From Sepioteuthis lessoniana (taxonomy: Eukaryota > Mollusca > Cephalopoda > Myopsida > Loliginidae), in NCBI GenBank assembly GCA_963585895.1, contig OY757917.1, forward strand, positions 109,696,256 to 109,760,255: 64,000 bases of DNA, given 5' to 3'. Numbering within the stretch: position 1 is the stretch's first letter; every line of letters starts with the position of its first letter. Of this stretch, positions 33,390-44,502 are shown piece by piece. The notes beneath the pieces are model-generated. The model was not told the DNA's origin and did no database searches. It saw nothing but the letters and a program-made list of their open reading frames with translations. The position numbers were made by a program, and so were the translations under genes.

Positions 33390-33840
33390 TTGACTATGGT
33401 ATATTCACTAGCCAGAATATATCTTAGAGAAAGGGACACATAAAATTCATGGAATATTGAGATGCAATCGGATTATCTAATCCTGACCATGAGACAAGGC
33501 CTGGTGTTGATTAATAAGAAAAAAATTACTTGTTAATCTGTGGATTTTGCTATCGTGGTGGATTTTAGAGTGAAAATAAAATAAAGTGAAAAAATAGAAA
33601 GATTCTTGGACTTTGCTGGAAGATTTTTAAGATTTGTTGAAAATGAGTTAGACACCATTAGTAGTTGTTGTACTTGGAATGGTCTCCAAAGTATAGGAAA
33701 AAAAATCAAGGGAACTTGAAGGCAGAAGAAAATTCAAGAGCATTGTTATGATAGGCAAGTATTCTCAAACGAGTTTTGGCGACTCTATAGACTTGCTGTC
33801 GCTCAGACTCCAGTGAAACTCCACCAGCGAATGCTCGTCT
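33390..33840 (+). pseudogene. LINE-F C-terminal fragment 1 of 3
   Basis: Around 33560-33610 the frame gives RVKIK-SEKIERFLDFAG, matching the RLKIKESEKLDKYLDLA segment; then text like the ISIVVGTLG-MVSKG segment and, near 33790-33815, LLSLRLQ and a stop, the usual ORF end. Frameshifts throughout. Confidence 0.6.
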
Positions 33841-34019
33841 GAAAATCTCAAAAGGAGCCTGGAAAGATTAAAAGAATACAATTGGAGACCATCCAAACGA
33901 CAGCACTCTTAATATCACCGAAAATACTGAGAAGAGTCCTGAAGACATCAGAAGACTTGCTCTCACTCAAACTCCAGTGAAAGACCATCCATTGATGCTG
34001 GTGTGATAAACTATCTAAG
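33841..34019 (+). pseudogene. LINE-F C-terminal fragment 2 of 3
   Basis: ETIQTTALLISPKILRRVLK then TSEDLLSLKLQ and a stop (about 33886-33983), a nearly clean copy of the last 30 or so codons of LINE-F, followed by the same ATGCTGGTGTG 3' text. Confidence 0.65.
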
Positions 34020-34385
34020 GAGTAAATTAATAAGTGGACTTTACCGTCATGGAGGACTATAGACTGAAAATAAAAGAAACCGAAAAGAGAGATTAGTACC
34101 TAGACCTTGATAGAAGTTCATAAAAAAAAACAAAAAAACTATGAAACATGATGTTGACGGTGATACCAATTGTGGTTGGAGTACATGGAACAATCCAAAA
34201 CAGATCTGTAATGCAAGTGGATGACTTGAAAATAATATAGTTAGAGACCATCCAGACTACAACATAATTAGGATCGACCAGGATACCGAGAAGATTCCTG
34301 GAGACTTGAAGAGACTTGCAGTCATTAAAACTACAGTGAAAAACCAATTAAAAAAATGCTGGTGTGAAGAACTCTCAAAAGAGTA
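34020..34385 (+). pseudogene. LINE-F C-terminal fragment 3 of 3
   Basis: YRLKIKETEKRD at about 34060-34096, then NMMLTVIPIVVGVHGTI at about 34147-34197, LETIQTTT, RIPRRFLET and LQSLKLQ plus stop by about 34340. Two in-frame stops and one frameshift. It is followed by AAAAATGCTGGTGTGAAGAA as in the other two. Confidence 0.65.
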
Positions 34386-34654
34386 TGATGATAAAAATAA
34401 TAATTTCTGCAACTGATAAATGAGACAGCAGAAGTTTTAATAACGTCGATGGCTGTGACAATTGTATGAAGACTATGAAAATGAAGATGTTGAATAAATA
34501 GAAAAATAAAAAACAAAAAAAAAACAAAGCAAAACAAAAAAGGCAAAAACAATGCTGCAGTTTAACAAAAGAGACGAGTGAGTAAATAAACGTAGCAAGC
34601 AACGACTAGAGAAACAGAGGAAACAGTCAGCAGGAGCGTTACTTCGACAGAGCA

Positions 34655-34740
34655 CCGTTTCATTTCCGGTCGTCGCGTTTATGACGTCAACTAACTTTAC
34701 AAGATCTGAAAGAAAAATATCGGCAGGCGGAAGTCAGCCG
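34655..34740. promoter_or_regulatory. Possible promoter patch: CRE plus ETS-like sites
   Basis: In an otherwise AT-rich area this short patch contains a full palindromic CRE (TGACGTCA, 34682-34689), an ETS-like ATTTCCGGT (34662-34670) and CGGAAGT (34728-34734), with several CpGs. CRE plus ETS motifs are common in broadly active animal promoters. No downstream coding exon is visible on either strand, so this is only a candidate. Confidence 0.25.
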
Positions 34741-34759
34741 ACTTTTCCCTTTGCCGACT

Positions 34760-35560
34760 GAAATTCCTTTATTTTATCTTCATCTTATTGTTCCTAGTTT
34801 TTTTTTTTCTTTTCGTTTTTACTCAAAACAGGTTTTTTTTCTGTGTTGCTGCTCCTTCATTATTTCTCCCTTTTTCATTCACTTACACTTTCATTTTTTT
34901 TTTATTTGTAGAAAGTTATTCTTTTAATCCTTATTCCTTTCCTACTTTTATTCTGATATTCTAACATCTTTTTTTTCCTATTGTCCTGTATCTTATTTAC
35001 TAACGTCTTCGTTTTCCTTTCCTTCGGAATTTTTGACTACTTCATCTTTCTGCAAAGGTTTCGATCAGTTTCTATTTCTTCCTTTTTTATCTACTGTTTC
35101 AAATGGTAACTTCCTATGCATCGATTATGCCTATTTCTTAAGTACTTTTCTTTTGTATTTTTTCAGATACATTTTCAATTGTATACCAATTTACACTATT
35201 ACCAGTTACTTTCCGTTCCAAATCCTATTTTCTACCCATTTAAAATACTTTTTTCCTACATTCATTTAATTCTTACTTTCTTTAATGTCCACTTGTCCGT
35301 TTCTTCAATTTATTTCTCTGCACATTTTTCTTTCTTTCTTTACTGGTTATTTGCGTGTATTCTATTTTCTTTAAACCTACCGATTGACTTAATTTTTATT
35401 ATTTTAATTGTACTTATGACTATTAATATCCACCACCCTTTCATAAATGTCTTGATATTCCACAGAAACACATATTTAACTTGCGCGCGCACGAACACAT
35501 ATTCGTTTGCAGGTGTGAATTTATAGGGTTATATATGCATGCTTGAGTGATTAATTTTAA
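34760..35560. other. Pyrimidine-rich strand block
   Basis: The plus strand is T- and C-rich over several hundred bases. This produces overlapping plus-strand frames (35033-35269 and 35116-35526, 136 codons) with hydrophobic Phe/Leu/Ile/Tyr-rich translations. I see no signal peptide or family signature, and reject them as genes. Confidence 0.5.
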
Positions 35561-36749
35561 TACAACTTCGTGTCAACCCGTGTGGATCATTTTATACCCA
35601 GAGATTAAGAATAACATGTTATATATATATATATAATATCGACTGATACATTTTATTAGTTTTGTGCCAGACTTATTTGAACATAGATAAAAGCTCCAAA
35701 AGAACTTTGAGAAATCCATTGGCTGATAAGGATAAAGATGACCAATATCATTTTTTTTTATAGTACAAGAAACATAGACTGGCATCAAGACCGGTAATAT
35801 GCTGAGAACAGTATCGAAATTCGAATGTAGTCTGTTCGTTTTCTCATAAAGGCACATTATCGTGTGTGTGTGTGTGTGTGTGTGTTTTATTGTTACTTAA
35901 CTCTCTGCCCTCCCGTTACCAACGTATTGGGCGCTTATGCAGTGTTTTATTACAAAAACCGAAGCGCTAATATTTCAATTAAAAGTTTATAGAAAAATAT
36001 TGAAAAAGTTGATAAGTTTTAATTTTTAAAAAAGTCCTTTAACTGCTTCCACAAAATAACTACATAAAGTTGAATAACAAGTTACTTGTATTATTTTCCC
36101 AAATGACACTCACATTAATATTTGCCAGATGTTGGAAATTGTTTTGTTCAAAAATCATTTAGTAAAATACGCAATATCAGTGTATAAGTCTTAATACCCA
36201 AAAAGCTAATGCAACAAATAGATTACAGTATATTATCATTAAAGATAGTGCACTAATCTTATCTCACGGAAAAGATAAGGTAATGCAATGAGCACCCTAC
36301 TTTAGAACCAATACCTGCAGTTATGTATATCTGTTTTAGAGGCGGACTAGTAATTGAGATAAGAAAATCTGCTTACGTGAATCATACACCTGCGTTTGCT
36401 TATATCTTTCTTGAAAGAGGAATGTAAAGATAAGTTTCAATGACATGAAATTATGTCTTTGTTTCTGTTATTTTTCGGCAGACGGCCAATGATATACCGG
36501 TCTCGGCAGAAAGAATAATTGTATTTCATTTGCAGACCAGGATTTAGATTCTTTATGGAGTTTGTCGTAGAAATATTTTCTGTTAAGGTAATGCTATAAA
36601 TAGTAAAATGCCAAGCCTATCAAGTAGTATTCAAAGAAATTAAGGACAGAAATATACTGATTTAGTCTGACGTAATGTTTTATCAAGTAAGGAGAATCGT
36701 GTTTATTCTAAGTTCATAACATTTTTTACTTAATAATTTTTAAGATGTT
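35561..36749. other. No recognisable feature
   Basis: AT-rich interval with one GT tract. The 94-codon minus frame at 35573-35857 is unrecognised. Confidence 0.45.
35858..35885. repeat. (GT)n microsatellite
   Basis: Uninterrupted GT run. Confidence 0.95.
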
Positions 36750-36770
36750 TTTTTTTTTTTTTTTTTTTTT
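36750..36770. repeat. Poly-T tract
   Basis: About 21 consecutive T residues. Confidence 0.9.
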
Positions 36771-36814
36771 GCACATGTTCCTATCGAATTCAAATTATGT
36801 GCAAACGGTTGGTT

Positions 36815-36870
36815 GGTCAGATTTATTGGCATATAAAACTCTATAGGTTATTTAATACCACAGACTTTAT
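36815..36870 (-). repeat. Orphan SINE-type hairpin tail
   Basis: TTGGCATATAAAACTC ... ATAGGTTATTTAATACC, the reverse of the shared 3' hairpin, without a SINE body beside it. Confidence 0.6.
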
Positions 36871-36927
36871 ATATACACACACACACACACATATGTATAT
36901 ATTATGATATGTAAACGCTTATTTAAG

Positions 36928-36985
36928 GTCGGTTGGGGTTTACGGCATATTAACCTCTTTAGGGCCATTGAATGTCAAATTCTTA
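36928..36985 (-). repeat. Hairpin tail, possibly the LINE-H 3' end
   Basis: ACGGCATATTAACCTC ... AGGGCCATTGAATGTC is again the reverse of the shared 3' hairpin. It lies about 500 bp downstream, on the same strand, of the LINE-H protein end, so it may be that LINE's 3' terminus. Confidence 0.45.
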
Positions 36986-37469
36986 TATATATATGAGTAT
37001 TAATTGTAAATGAATAGTCCGGAATTAGTATTTTGAAATGGGTCAAAATTTCTTGATTGTATACACTTCATGGTCGAAGGTCTTGGCAACACAGCCTATA
37101 GCTTTAATTGGAGGTCAATTGTTTTTAAGAAGGTGATTATGTTTTTGAGAGCTATTTTTAAATAGTTCCTTTGTGGTACTATAGCTTCACGACACCTAGT
37201 TGGCCGCTGGTCTCGTGATTACCACATGTGTCGACTGGTCTTTCTCTTTTTCTTTCCACGCCCACGTTGCTTTCAGATCCGAGGAAAGAGAAGATGGATG
37301 AGGTCCAGTCGATGAAGGTTGGAATTCGTGTTGAAGAGAAGAAAAAGTTGCCAAGCAAATTTTAAAAAATGACGAAAATAAAGCGTTTCTTATAAACAGT
37401 AACAAACGTTTATTTACACAGTTGTTTAGATAATTTTTAGTCAAACACCGCAAACTGGGGGTGAAAGTA

Positions 37470-37870
37470 GTTGACTAGCGGAGTTTTAACTGCAATTAGG
37501 CAGTGTCAAAATGGCGAATGCAATGGCAACGGATTTGGTTCTTTAAGCGGCGAATTCCTGAACCAACTCCTTGACACTTAAATGAAAGTGTCATACCTTC
37601 ATGTTGTTTGCCTATATAACTTTTTCCTGGTGTGGTTGAGTTTTGTGCATTCTATCAAAATGTGGATGATTGAGTGTTGGTTTCCACATGGACATTGTGG
37701 GGGAGATTCTTCTTTAAGAATGCAGGAGTGGGTCAGTCGAGTGAGTTGAATGCGTAGTCGAGTAGGGTAGTTTCTTCTCTTCAGGTATTATTTGGATCCA
37801 GCATCCTTTCTTTTAAAATGGGTGGTATTTGAAAGAGATTATTGTGGAGATTTTCATCCTATAATTGTAG
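37470..37870 (-). pseudogene. LINE-H C-terminal fragment (Jockey/I/CR1-like)
   Basis: On the minus strand (about 37765 down to 37640) the frame reads RLRIQLTRLTHSCILKEE, then PPQCPCGNQHSIIHILIECT. This is the known C-terminal signature RLRIGHTRLTHSYLL ... P.C..C....H.L..C of many LINE reverse-transcriptase proteins, including the Cys/His residues. ILKERMLDPNNT lies just upstream near 37800. Frameshifts occur on both sides. Clade assignment within Jockey, I or CR1 is not possible from this piece. Confidence 0.75.
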
Positions 37871-38849
37871 CGATTTTTTTGGTTAATATTTGTTGTTTTT
37901 TTTTGGTTTGAGGTCAGCATATGGAGTTTTAATTGTGCAAAAAGATCTATTTGTCTCAAACACGGGATCAAAAATGGTACAAGATTCCGGTCTGGGAAAC
38001 CGTGCAAGGAATGGCAATTAATTTTTTTCTCGAAACTCCTTATAAGTAAAGTGTTGTGGTCTTTTAGGGACCAGAAAGAAGTCACGGAAGAAGAGAAAGT
38101 AGGTTGAACTGAACATATAACAAAATAAGAATGTTAGTACAACTAATAGAACTGACCGTCCGGCTTGATTCCTGGAAGAAAATATCAGTCAGAGTAAAAT
38201 AGTATGAGTGTTTATGAAAGAGGGTGAGTTAATTCTCGAGTTGGTCAGTCACGATAACAAGAAGTAAATCCACGGATGTGGTTTTGTGGGATAGTCTGTT
38301 AACACATTTTTAGGATGCGGTAGTAGGGGGGTTACTCCTATACAGAGATTATAGTCCTTGCATTTTAATCCCAGGTAACAGTTTTGATAGAAATTAAAGA
38401 AAAAAATACACCAATCTGTAATATTTAAAAAAATTATTTTTTCTGGTACGAGGATCATTAAATAAGTTTCCAGACTTGTTTCGTATGGGCACTTTTTTTG
38501 ATAGAACACACATGAAACTCAAGTCCCCTTCGTAGTAATTTCCTCCGGCTGAAATGCACTTGTTCTACCGTTCCAACAACTTATGGAAGGCCCCATGGAA
38601 GTCCTCTTGTGTGAGCGTATCAATGACCTTCGTCCCAGCCTCTTTCATCTCCACAATTGTCTCATAATTACAGCCTCTGAGCTTAACAAAAAGTCACAGG
38701 GAGCAAGGTTTGGACTATAGGGAGGCTGTAGAACTGTCTTGATGCCCATCTTGCTCAAATAGTCTGTGACAAGGATGGAGTTGTGGACTGGTGTATTGTC
38801 CTGGTGGAAATGCTGGCCTCTTCCGACGGAATCTCTTCCTGAACTTCCT

Positions 38850-38867
38850 TAAAACCTCAACATAGTA
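38850..38867 (+). repeat. Target site duplication, left copy
   Basis: TAAAACCTCAACATAGTA, identical to 38996-39013. Confidence 0.95.
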
Positions 38868-38995
38868 GTAATTTACGAAGGTCTTTACTTCGATTTAGCA
38901 CAAGGCCAAATGAATGGGGCACCCAATGAGACTCGAACTCACTCGTGTAGGTTTGCTAGTCTAACTTGCTAACCATTACACCACCAGAGGTGCCC
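38868..38995 (-). mobile_element. SINE-D inserted in mariner 2, with 18-bp TSD
   Basis: The minus strand starts GGGCACCTCTGGTGGTGTAA with A box TGGTGTAATGGTTAGCA and B box GAGTTCGAGTCTC, then GGGTGCCCCATTCATTTGG and a small tail hairpin CGAAGTAAAGACCTTCG. It is flanked by an exact direct repeat TAAAACCTCAACATAGTA at 38850-38867 and 38996-39013. The host copy without the insert would be contiguous there. The perfect TSD indicates a comparatively recent insertion. Confidence 0.92.
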
Positions 38996-39013
38996 TAAAA
39001 CCTCAACATAGTA
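38996..39013 (+). repeat. Target site duplication, right copy
   Basis: Second identical copy of the 18-bp sequence at 38850-38867. Confidence 0.95.
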
Positions 39014-39446
39014 ACCCTAACCCTTTGGCCAATAAGCTCTGGTGTATTGACCTCTCATCATCATTTACGGACTCCCAGCCTTCCTTGAATCTCTTATGCC
39101 ACTCAAAATCTGATGTCCGATTCATGCAAGATGATCTAAAAGCAGTTTGAAGCATTCCTTACGTTTCTGTGTCATTTTTCTAAGTTTAAAAACATTATTT
39201 TATTGCATATTGTTCTTCTAACGTGTCCTCACGTCCAGGTTGCATTTTGAAATTCACCAGCTGTGACAATCAGTCTTTAGTAGGATGTATTCCAATTGCT
39301 GCTGTAGCTATTCATTTGAAGCTGAAATCATAAAAATTGGCCAGTCATCTCATAAGATGTATAGCAATAGTGAATTTTCAAGAGTCTAAGACAATTTTTA
39401 ATTCCTATACAAAAAATGTCTGGAACCTAAATGAATGTACTACGTA

Positions 39447-39784
39447 TCTGAAGGTTTTCTTCGGAAAAGCACTTCAATATTCATCTTGTTTAAACCAAAA
39501 CATTAACCATCGTCCGGGTGCGGTGTTTTCTGAGATTTTGAATGGGAGATGTTTAGAAAGCTACATATCTGCCATTTTTGAGCTTGAAGATTGTCTCGTT
39601 TGTAGGATTATTCAGCCTAAGTATCCAAGTCACGGACGCATAAAGCTTGGTAATATTGAATTTTTTCCGAAAAGTCGTGCTTTTCAAATCAAAAGGTAAC
39701 CAATCAAACTCTGCCAAGAATCATAAAGCCATAATGAACACACTCCTGTCCCCAAAACGCCAGAGTTCTCAGGAAACACGTTTA
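39447..39784. other. Unassigned interval with a fortuitous frame
   Basis: A 120-codon frame (39337-39699) starts inside the antisense of mariner 2 and continues into unrelated sequence. Its first third is transposon-derived noise and the rest shows no known domain. Confidence 0.45.
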
Positions 39785-39855
39785 GCGGTATAGTTATCTG
39801 TGTACGAAAGGGATTTGGTGACCAGAGTTCAAAACCCTATCGAGGCTGTTTATCT
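39785..39855 (+). repeat. tRNA-like SINE head, probably SINE-B
   Basis: GCGGTATAGTTATCTGTGTA (A-box-like) and CCAGAGTTCAAAACCCTATC (B box) at tRNA-like spacing; the body downstream does not match clearly. Confidence 0.45.
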
Positions 39856-39914
39856 TGACGCTAATTTACTTAGTTTTATTTACAAAAGACTAATTTAAAA
39901 CGCTGAAACGTGTG

Positions 39915-40300
39915 TCGTTATCATCATCATGTCGTGCCGCCGGCACGGATATCCCTGACTCTCTCTCTCTCGCCACTTCTCACTGTCATTCATCGCCTCT
40001 GGAAGGTCTTCAGTGCTACATCCCATATCCTCACACAGCTACTGTATGTATGTTCGAGCTGATCGTCCTGCTTTTGCTCGGCCATATGTTGGGGTTCATA
40101 GGAGTACATCACTGATGAGTTCGTCCCTGCTTCTTCAGCAGTGTCCTGCGTGTCTGGTTCGTCTAACTTGGATAGTGTTCGTGATGAGAGGTAGGTGGCC
40201 GTATAGTTGGTGTTTTGTGGGGTATTGCCTCCAGGACTTGTTCAATATTGCTTGGAGCATTCTTGTGTAATTGCCGTGTAGCTTTTTCTCCTGCCGTTTT
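39915..40300 (-). pseudogene. LINE-D 3' fragment
   Basis: Minus-strand frame: QLYGHLPLITNTIQVRRTRH then AGHC, stop, RSRDELISDVLL, stop, TPTYGRAKAGRSARTYIQ, stop, LCEDMGC. The three stops are TGA, TGA and TAG where related copies have TGG, TGG and CAG, i.e. single transitions. The 3' end is a GC hairpin (GTGCCGCCGGCAC, 39934-39946) plus (TGA)n. Confidence 0.8.
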
Positions 40301-41582
40301 ATGTCGTGATAGTTCTATTCAAATCCTACTAATTTAGATTTTGCTCATAATCCTCTTAAAAATAAAATCAAAATACGGCAAAAATAGCTGGTATGCGTAG
40401 ATAGTGGAAAAAGTTCTGTTTTTTTTAAACATAAAACTCATATTATAAACAGGAGCTCTTTTCTGATACAATATGAAAGCAATATTTTTCATAATTGATA
40501 AAATGTCGTCGAAGAGGAAGGTTTTCTGAATACTAGGCCGCAATAATTAGTCTTGAAAAAAATACATTTTCATTTTTTTCTGACAGGACACATGTTGCAC
40601 CGATGTGCCAAGCTTGCTTTCAGTTCTTTCACCCATATTAATTTATTCCGTCCAATAATGACCGCGAATAAAACATCTATTTTTACCGGAAGAGTCAGCA
40701 TTGAAAAGAAAAAAAAAAACTCTTTATTGTTTAAGCAAGGACAAACGACTTCATAGTTGAAATGATCTAACGATATTTGATCTTGATTATGAGTCTCACT
40801 TTTTTTTTAATCAAAAGCTTTATTCGACAATGAATATTTTATTGTTAATAACACGTGAAAGCTTTTGTGTTTTAAACTACAGGTTTCAGCTTTGTGATTC
40901 CATTTACCGCTCTGCCGTAAAAGGCAAATTTGAATTAGAATTCTACAAAAATTCTTAAACTTCTATTGCAGATTTTCTTTTATTTTGCAAGTTAAGAGCA
41001 ATTTAGAGTCGCAATCGATATGTGCATGTGAAAACAACTGAGACTAACAGGACCAGTCATTTCTTTTAAGATGGCTTCAATTCTCCTTTGAGGAATTGGA
41101 TTTCTGCTTGGTCTAAAATCAGAAACAATGTTTCTTACAATTTGATTCTTCCTCAATTTTCTGGTGGTAGATTATAATACATATTACGAGGTTGTGTCTA
41201 TCAAGTGTTGTTCCTAGACGTATATATATATTTCACTTTTACTTCTAGGTCATTTTGTTCGATCGAAAACATTTTTCTGTCTATCTCAGTCATTTTTTTT
41301 AATCATTTCATCTCATTTTTTATCTTCCTTTCAATCTATTTTTTGTATATATATATATAAATCGATTTCAAGATATTTTTCTATCAATCTCACTCAATCC
41401 GTTTTTACGTTTCAATATATTTCGCTGTATTGGTGGAACTTAGTATTCGCCGACGTTATCTTCTGCAGAGCAATATTACCCACTCAAAAAGAGTTGTCTT
41501 GAGTTTGAAACTAGCATATATACAGTGGTGACATTCGACTTACTGAGCTCTGAGGATTGTGCTGCACCGCATTGTCACCAGA
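40301..41582. other. No recognisable feature
   Basis: AT-rich, partly pyrimidine-rich around 41230-41410. Short frames at 40334-40543 and 40553-40756 are unrecognised. Confidence 0.45.
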
Positions 41583-42160
41583 TCCTGGCCCATTCGGCTG
41601 GGGCAGTAGAATACACGGATTGCATCTCTACAGAGGAGTATGACACTTCCACCAACAAGTGTCCTGAATAGAACACTAAACAATCTGATAGTGAGGTTCC
41701 AGTAGTGCTGGAAATTTGGGGAATGAGTAGTACCCCTTCACTGCCATTGTTCCTAGGCCAACTCTGACACGGAGTGGTAAGTCCTTAATGGGTCTTATCT
41801 ATGGGTCAAATAAAACGAAACTGTTTGAAATAGAACTGTTTTGTATGCTAAACTAAACTGATTGAAATAGAACTGTTTTTGACATTGAAACCGTACTTAC
41901 ATTAAACCAAATTGTTTGAAATGGAACTGTTTTGACATTTAACTGTGCGTAAAAAAAACTATACTTAAACTAAACAGAATTGTTTAAATTAGAGCTTTTT
42001 GAATAAACTGAATTACTTGAAATATTAATATTTTTGACAAACTGTGCACTTATACTAAAGTGAATTGTTTGAAATATAAAGGTTTATTTGTATAAAAATG
42101 GATTTGGCATTAAATAAGTTACGTAGGTTAATATGCCATGAAACCGAAATAAACAAACAT
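41583..42160 (+). mobile_element. Family E repeat, complete-looking copy
   Basis: CATTCGGCTGGGGCAGTAGA, AATACACGGATTGCATCTCT, GTTCCAGTAGTGCTGG, GGGTCTTATCTATGGGTCAA, several AACTGAATTGTTTGAAAT-type units, then the tail hairpin TTGGCATTAAATAAGTTACG ... AGGTTAATATGCCATG (42105-42140). Confidence 0.75.
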
Positions 42161-42315
42161 AATCCCAGATCCACTCTGAGCTAAATGTATATAGGAACAA
42201 AAAAACTGCTGAGTAACGACTTATTTAGGAATCAGTGTGTATAATTATCTGTACCTGCGCTCATTTAATTTAACTCAGCTATATAGTAAAGAAGGAAAAA
42301 CTTTAAACTGAAAAC

Positions 42316-42335
42316 ATATATATATATATATATAA
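42316..42335. repeat. (TA)n microsatellite
   Basis: Uninterrupted TA run. Confidence 0.9.
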
Positions 42336-42661
42336 GTTACAAATTAATATACTGTCCATTTATCATCAAATGATCCAAAATGTGTATGTTAATCGACAAG
42401 CTTTAACCACAAGTAGCAAATCAACTCAGTCGTCTAATGTTTCACACATTTAACCAAACAGTTGGAGGCTCATAAGTCATACATGCCAAGATAGCTTCTA
42501 TAAATGTTAGTGTGCTGATACGTGTGCATCGTTTTACATGTATACTATTTATTTGTCTATCCGGATATCAGAGAAAGGAACTCTAAATTCCAATGACATT
42601 GGATTTTTCAAAAGGGACATGACATGGTTAAATAACCCCGTCATTTATAATGCTTGCTTTC

Positions 42662-42686
42662 AGACACACACACACACACACACACA
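42662..42686. repeat. (CA)n microsatellite
   Basis: Uninterrupted CA run. Confidence 0.95.
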
Positions 42687-43730
42687 AATTCACAATTCTT
42701 TTAGTAATTTTGTTAGATTTTTGGTTTTATGTAATCTAATCAAATTTTCAATCTGCGACATTCGAAAAATCTGTCAGAGATAAAAACGCAAGACTCTAAA
42801 CTAAATGTTATCCTGAGCCTAACATAATTATAAAAAAGCCAGTCAAATATTAAATTCATTAAAAGAAAACAGAATTTACTTGAAGGGAAAATACGGCATG
42901 TCATTCGATTATGGCAAGCAATGTTCTGTTTTGTTTTTAATCAATCAGAAACGGAGGCTATTAGTAAAAGGTTAAATGTTTCTCTGAGTGCTTTACTTTC
43001 ACCTGCATGTTTTTTTCTGCAATTATTTGCCAACATCCGAAATCAAACTTTTCAGGTCAACTATTTTGAGTGACATTTTGTAAAGATGATTTTTCATATA
43101 TTTTAATTAGCACACTTATTTTTACAGACTGGAATCCTTCATATCTATGAATCTATATCAAAAGTAACATTTACCAGTCATTGAATTTTTCTGATTTGTC
43201 TTACTTCCAATGGATATAATGCTGTTTCGTATCTAAGTCGGGTTAACGTAAACCCGTGAATATTGTGATGAAACTAAGAATCTAAAAGTAAAAGGCACAA
43301 TGTTATCAAGATTTTAATAATACAACAAAAGTGATACATAAGCATTAAGAATCCCTTTGCTTACGAATGGTTTCTTCGTGGCTGTACGGTAGAATTTCCG
43401 GCTGGTGTAAAAGTCAGCCAAATCTCGATCCTTGCTTCGAGTATCTCACCAATCTAGCCATATTGAGGGGTTGTGATACAATGAAACATTTTGTCTGAGG
43501 TTGACAGTATATGTGTGTGTAAGTGTGTTTTGGATGATAAAACATATTATTGTTCAGCTGCAGTATTCTAGAAATAAGGAAGTTAAAGATATAAAATAAC
43601 ATTATAAAAATATTTTTGCTGTTCAAATAACCGATACTGGTTGTCAATTTTTTTTACTGAAAATTTAGCTCTTAATATATCAAAGGCCTCATCAAATTAT
43701 TAAAATGGAATATTATTCATTATCATATTG

Positions 43731-43735
<5 letters not shown>

Positions 43736-43796
<61 letters not shown>
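43736..43796. repeat. (TA)n(TG)n compound microsatellite
   Basis: About 14 TA units pass directly into about 15 TG units. Confidence 0.95.
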
Positions 43797-43797
<1 letters not shown>

Positions 43798-44310
43798 GTG
43801 TGTGTAATAATATAAAAACGTTTCTTACTTCGTAATCTTTTACATTCAAGAAATAAGGAAGTCATAGAAAAAAATTATATCTTTTCTGTTTAATATCGTG
43901 CATTTGAGGGGCGACGTAAATTTCGATTTTTCTACTCCGTTTTGATAAAAAGATCATTTGAATTGTATTTAAAATTCAATTAGCTTCTTTCACAAATATT
44001 AGGTCTTTCGAAGAAGATATCACGAGAAACACCTCAGGTTGATAAACTCCACTTTCATTTAGATTATAAATGTCTAGACATTCTTCCGTTTGATTTTTTT
44101 TTTAAATGAGACTAAATCGTATTCAAACATAGAGAAGCGGTATCTTTATGCGTGGAAAAACTGTTCTCATATTTTGAATATTTCAAATGCTGTTTTATTT
44201 TATTTTGGTGATAAGAAGGTCACAGATTTCTGGTCATTGACAGTTTAACAAAGAAAAAACGAAACAAAACACAAGCAAGCGTGTAATCGTTTCTTTGGTT
44301 ATATTGTTTT

Positions 44311-44331
44311 GTATATATATATATATATATT
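44311..44331. repeat. (TA)n microsatellite
   Basis: Uninterrupted TA run. Confidence 0.9.
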
Positions 44332-44502
44332 TAGTATATATTGTTTAGTAATATAACTACAAAGCGTGACAAATTTATAAATAAACCCTGAGTTTTATCA
44401 AGGTTAGATTGATGGAAAGACAACCAATGAAAGAGAATAGAAAATCCTGACAATTTTCAGTCTGAGGAAAAAAATGACGAATGTCTTGTCCCGTTTCATT
44501 GT

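Larger units (their letters stand above)
38449..39444 (-). mobile_element. mariner-like DNA transposon 2, deleted, with nested SINE
   Basis: Same family as 31915-32806 but inverted. Ends are CGAGGATCATTAAATAAG and the reverse of CGTAGTACATTCATTTAG, with TA at 38447-38448 and 39445-39446. The minus-strand transposase relic keeps a DNTPVHNS-like second-aspartate region and an N-terminal ...EWHKRFKEG region, and lacks the same middle portion as element 1. It also lost about 22 bp that element 1 retains, just before the aspartate region. A 128-bp SINE-D sits inside at 38868-38995. Non-autonomous and dead. Confidence 0.9.
42161..44502. other. No recognisable gene; microsatellites inside
   Basis: AT-rich interval with TA, CA and TA/TG tracts listed separately. 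Frames at 42538-42783 and 43414-43647 overlap simple repeats and show no domain. Confidence 0.45.

Noticed and set aside
35116-35526. 136-codon plus-strand open frame, the longest in the window
   Set aside because: It lies in a pyrimidine-rich tract; the translation is Phe/Leu/Ile/Tyr-rich without a family signature, and neighbouring frames show the same bias.
39337-39699. 120-codon plus-strand open frame
   Set aside because: The first part is antisense mariner 2 sequence; the remainder has no recognisable domain.
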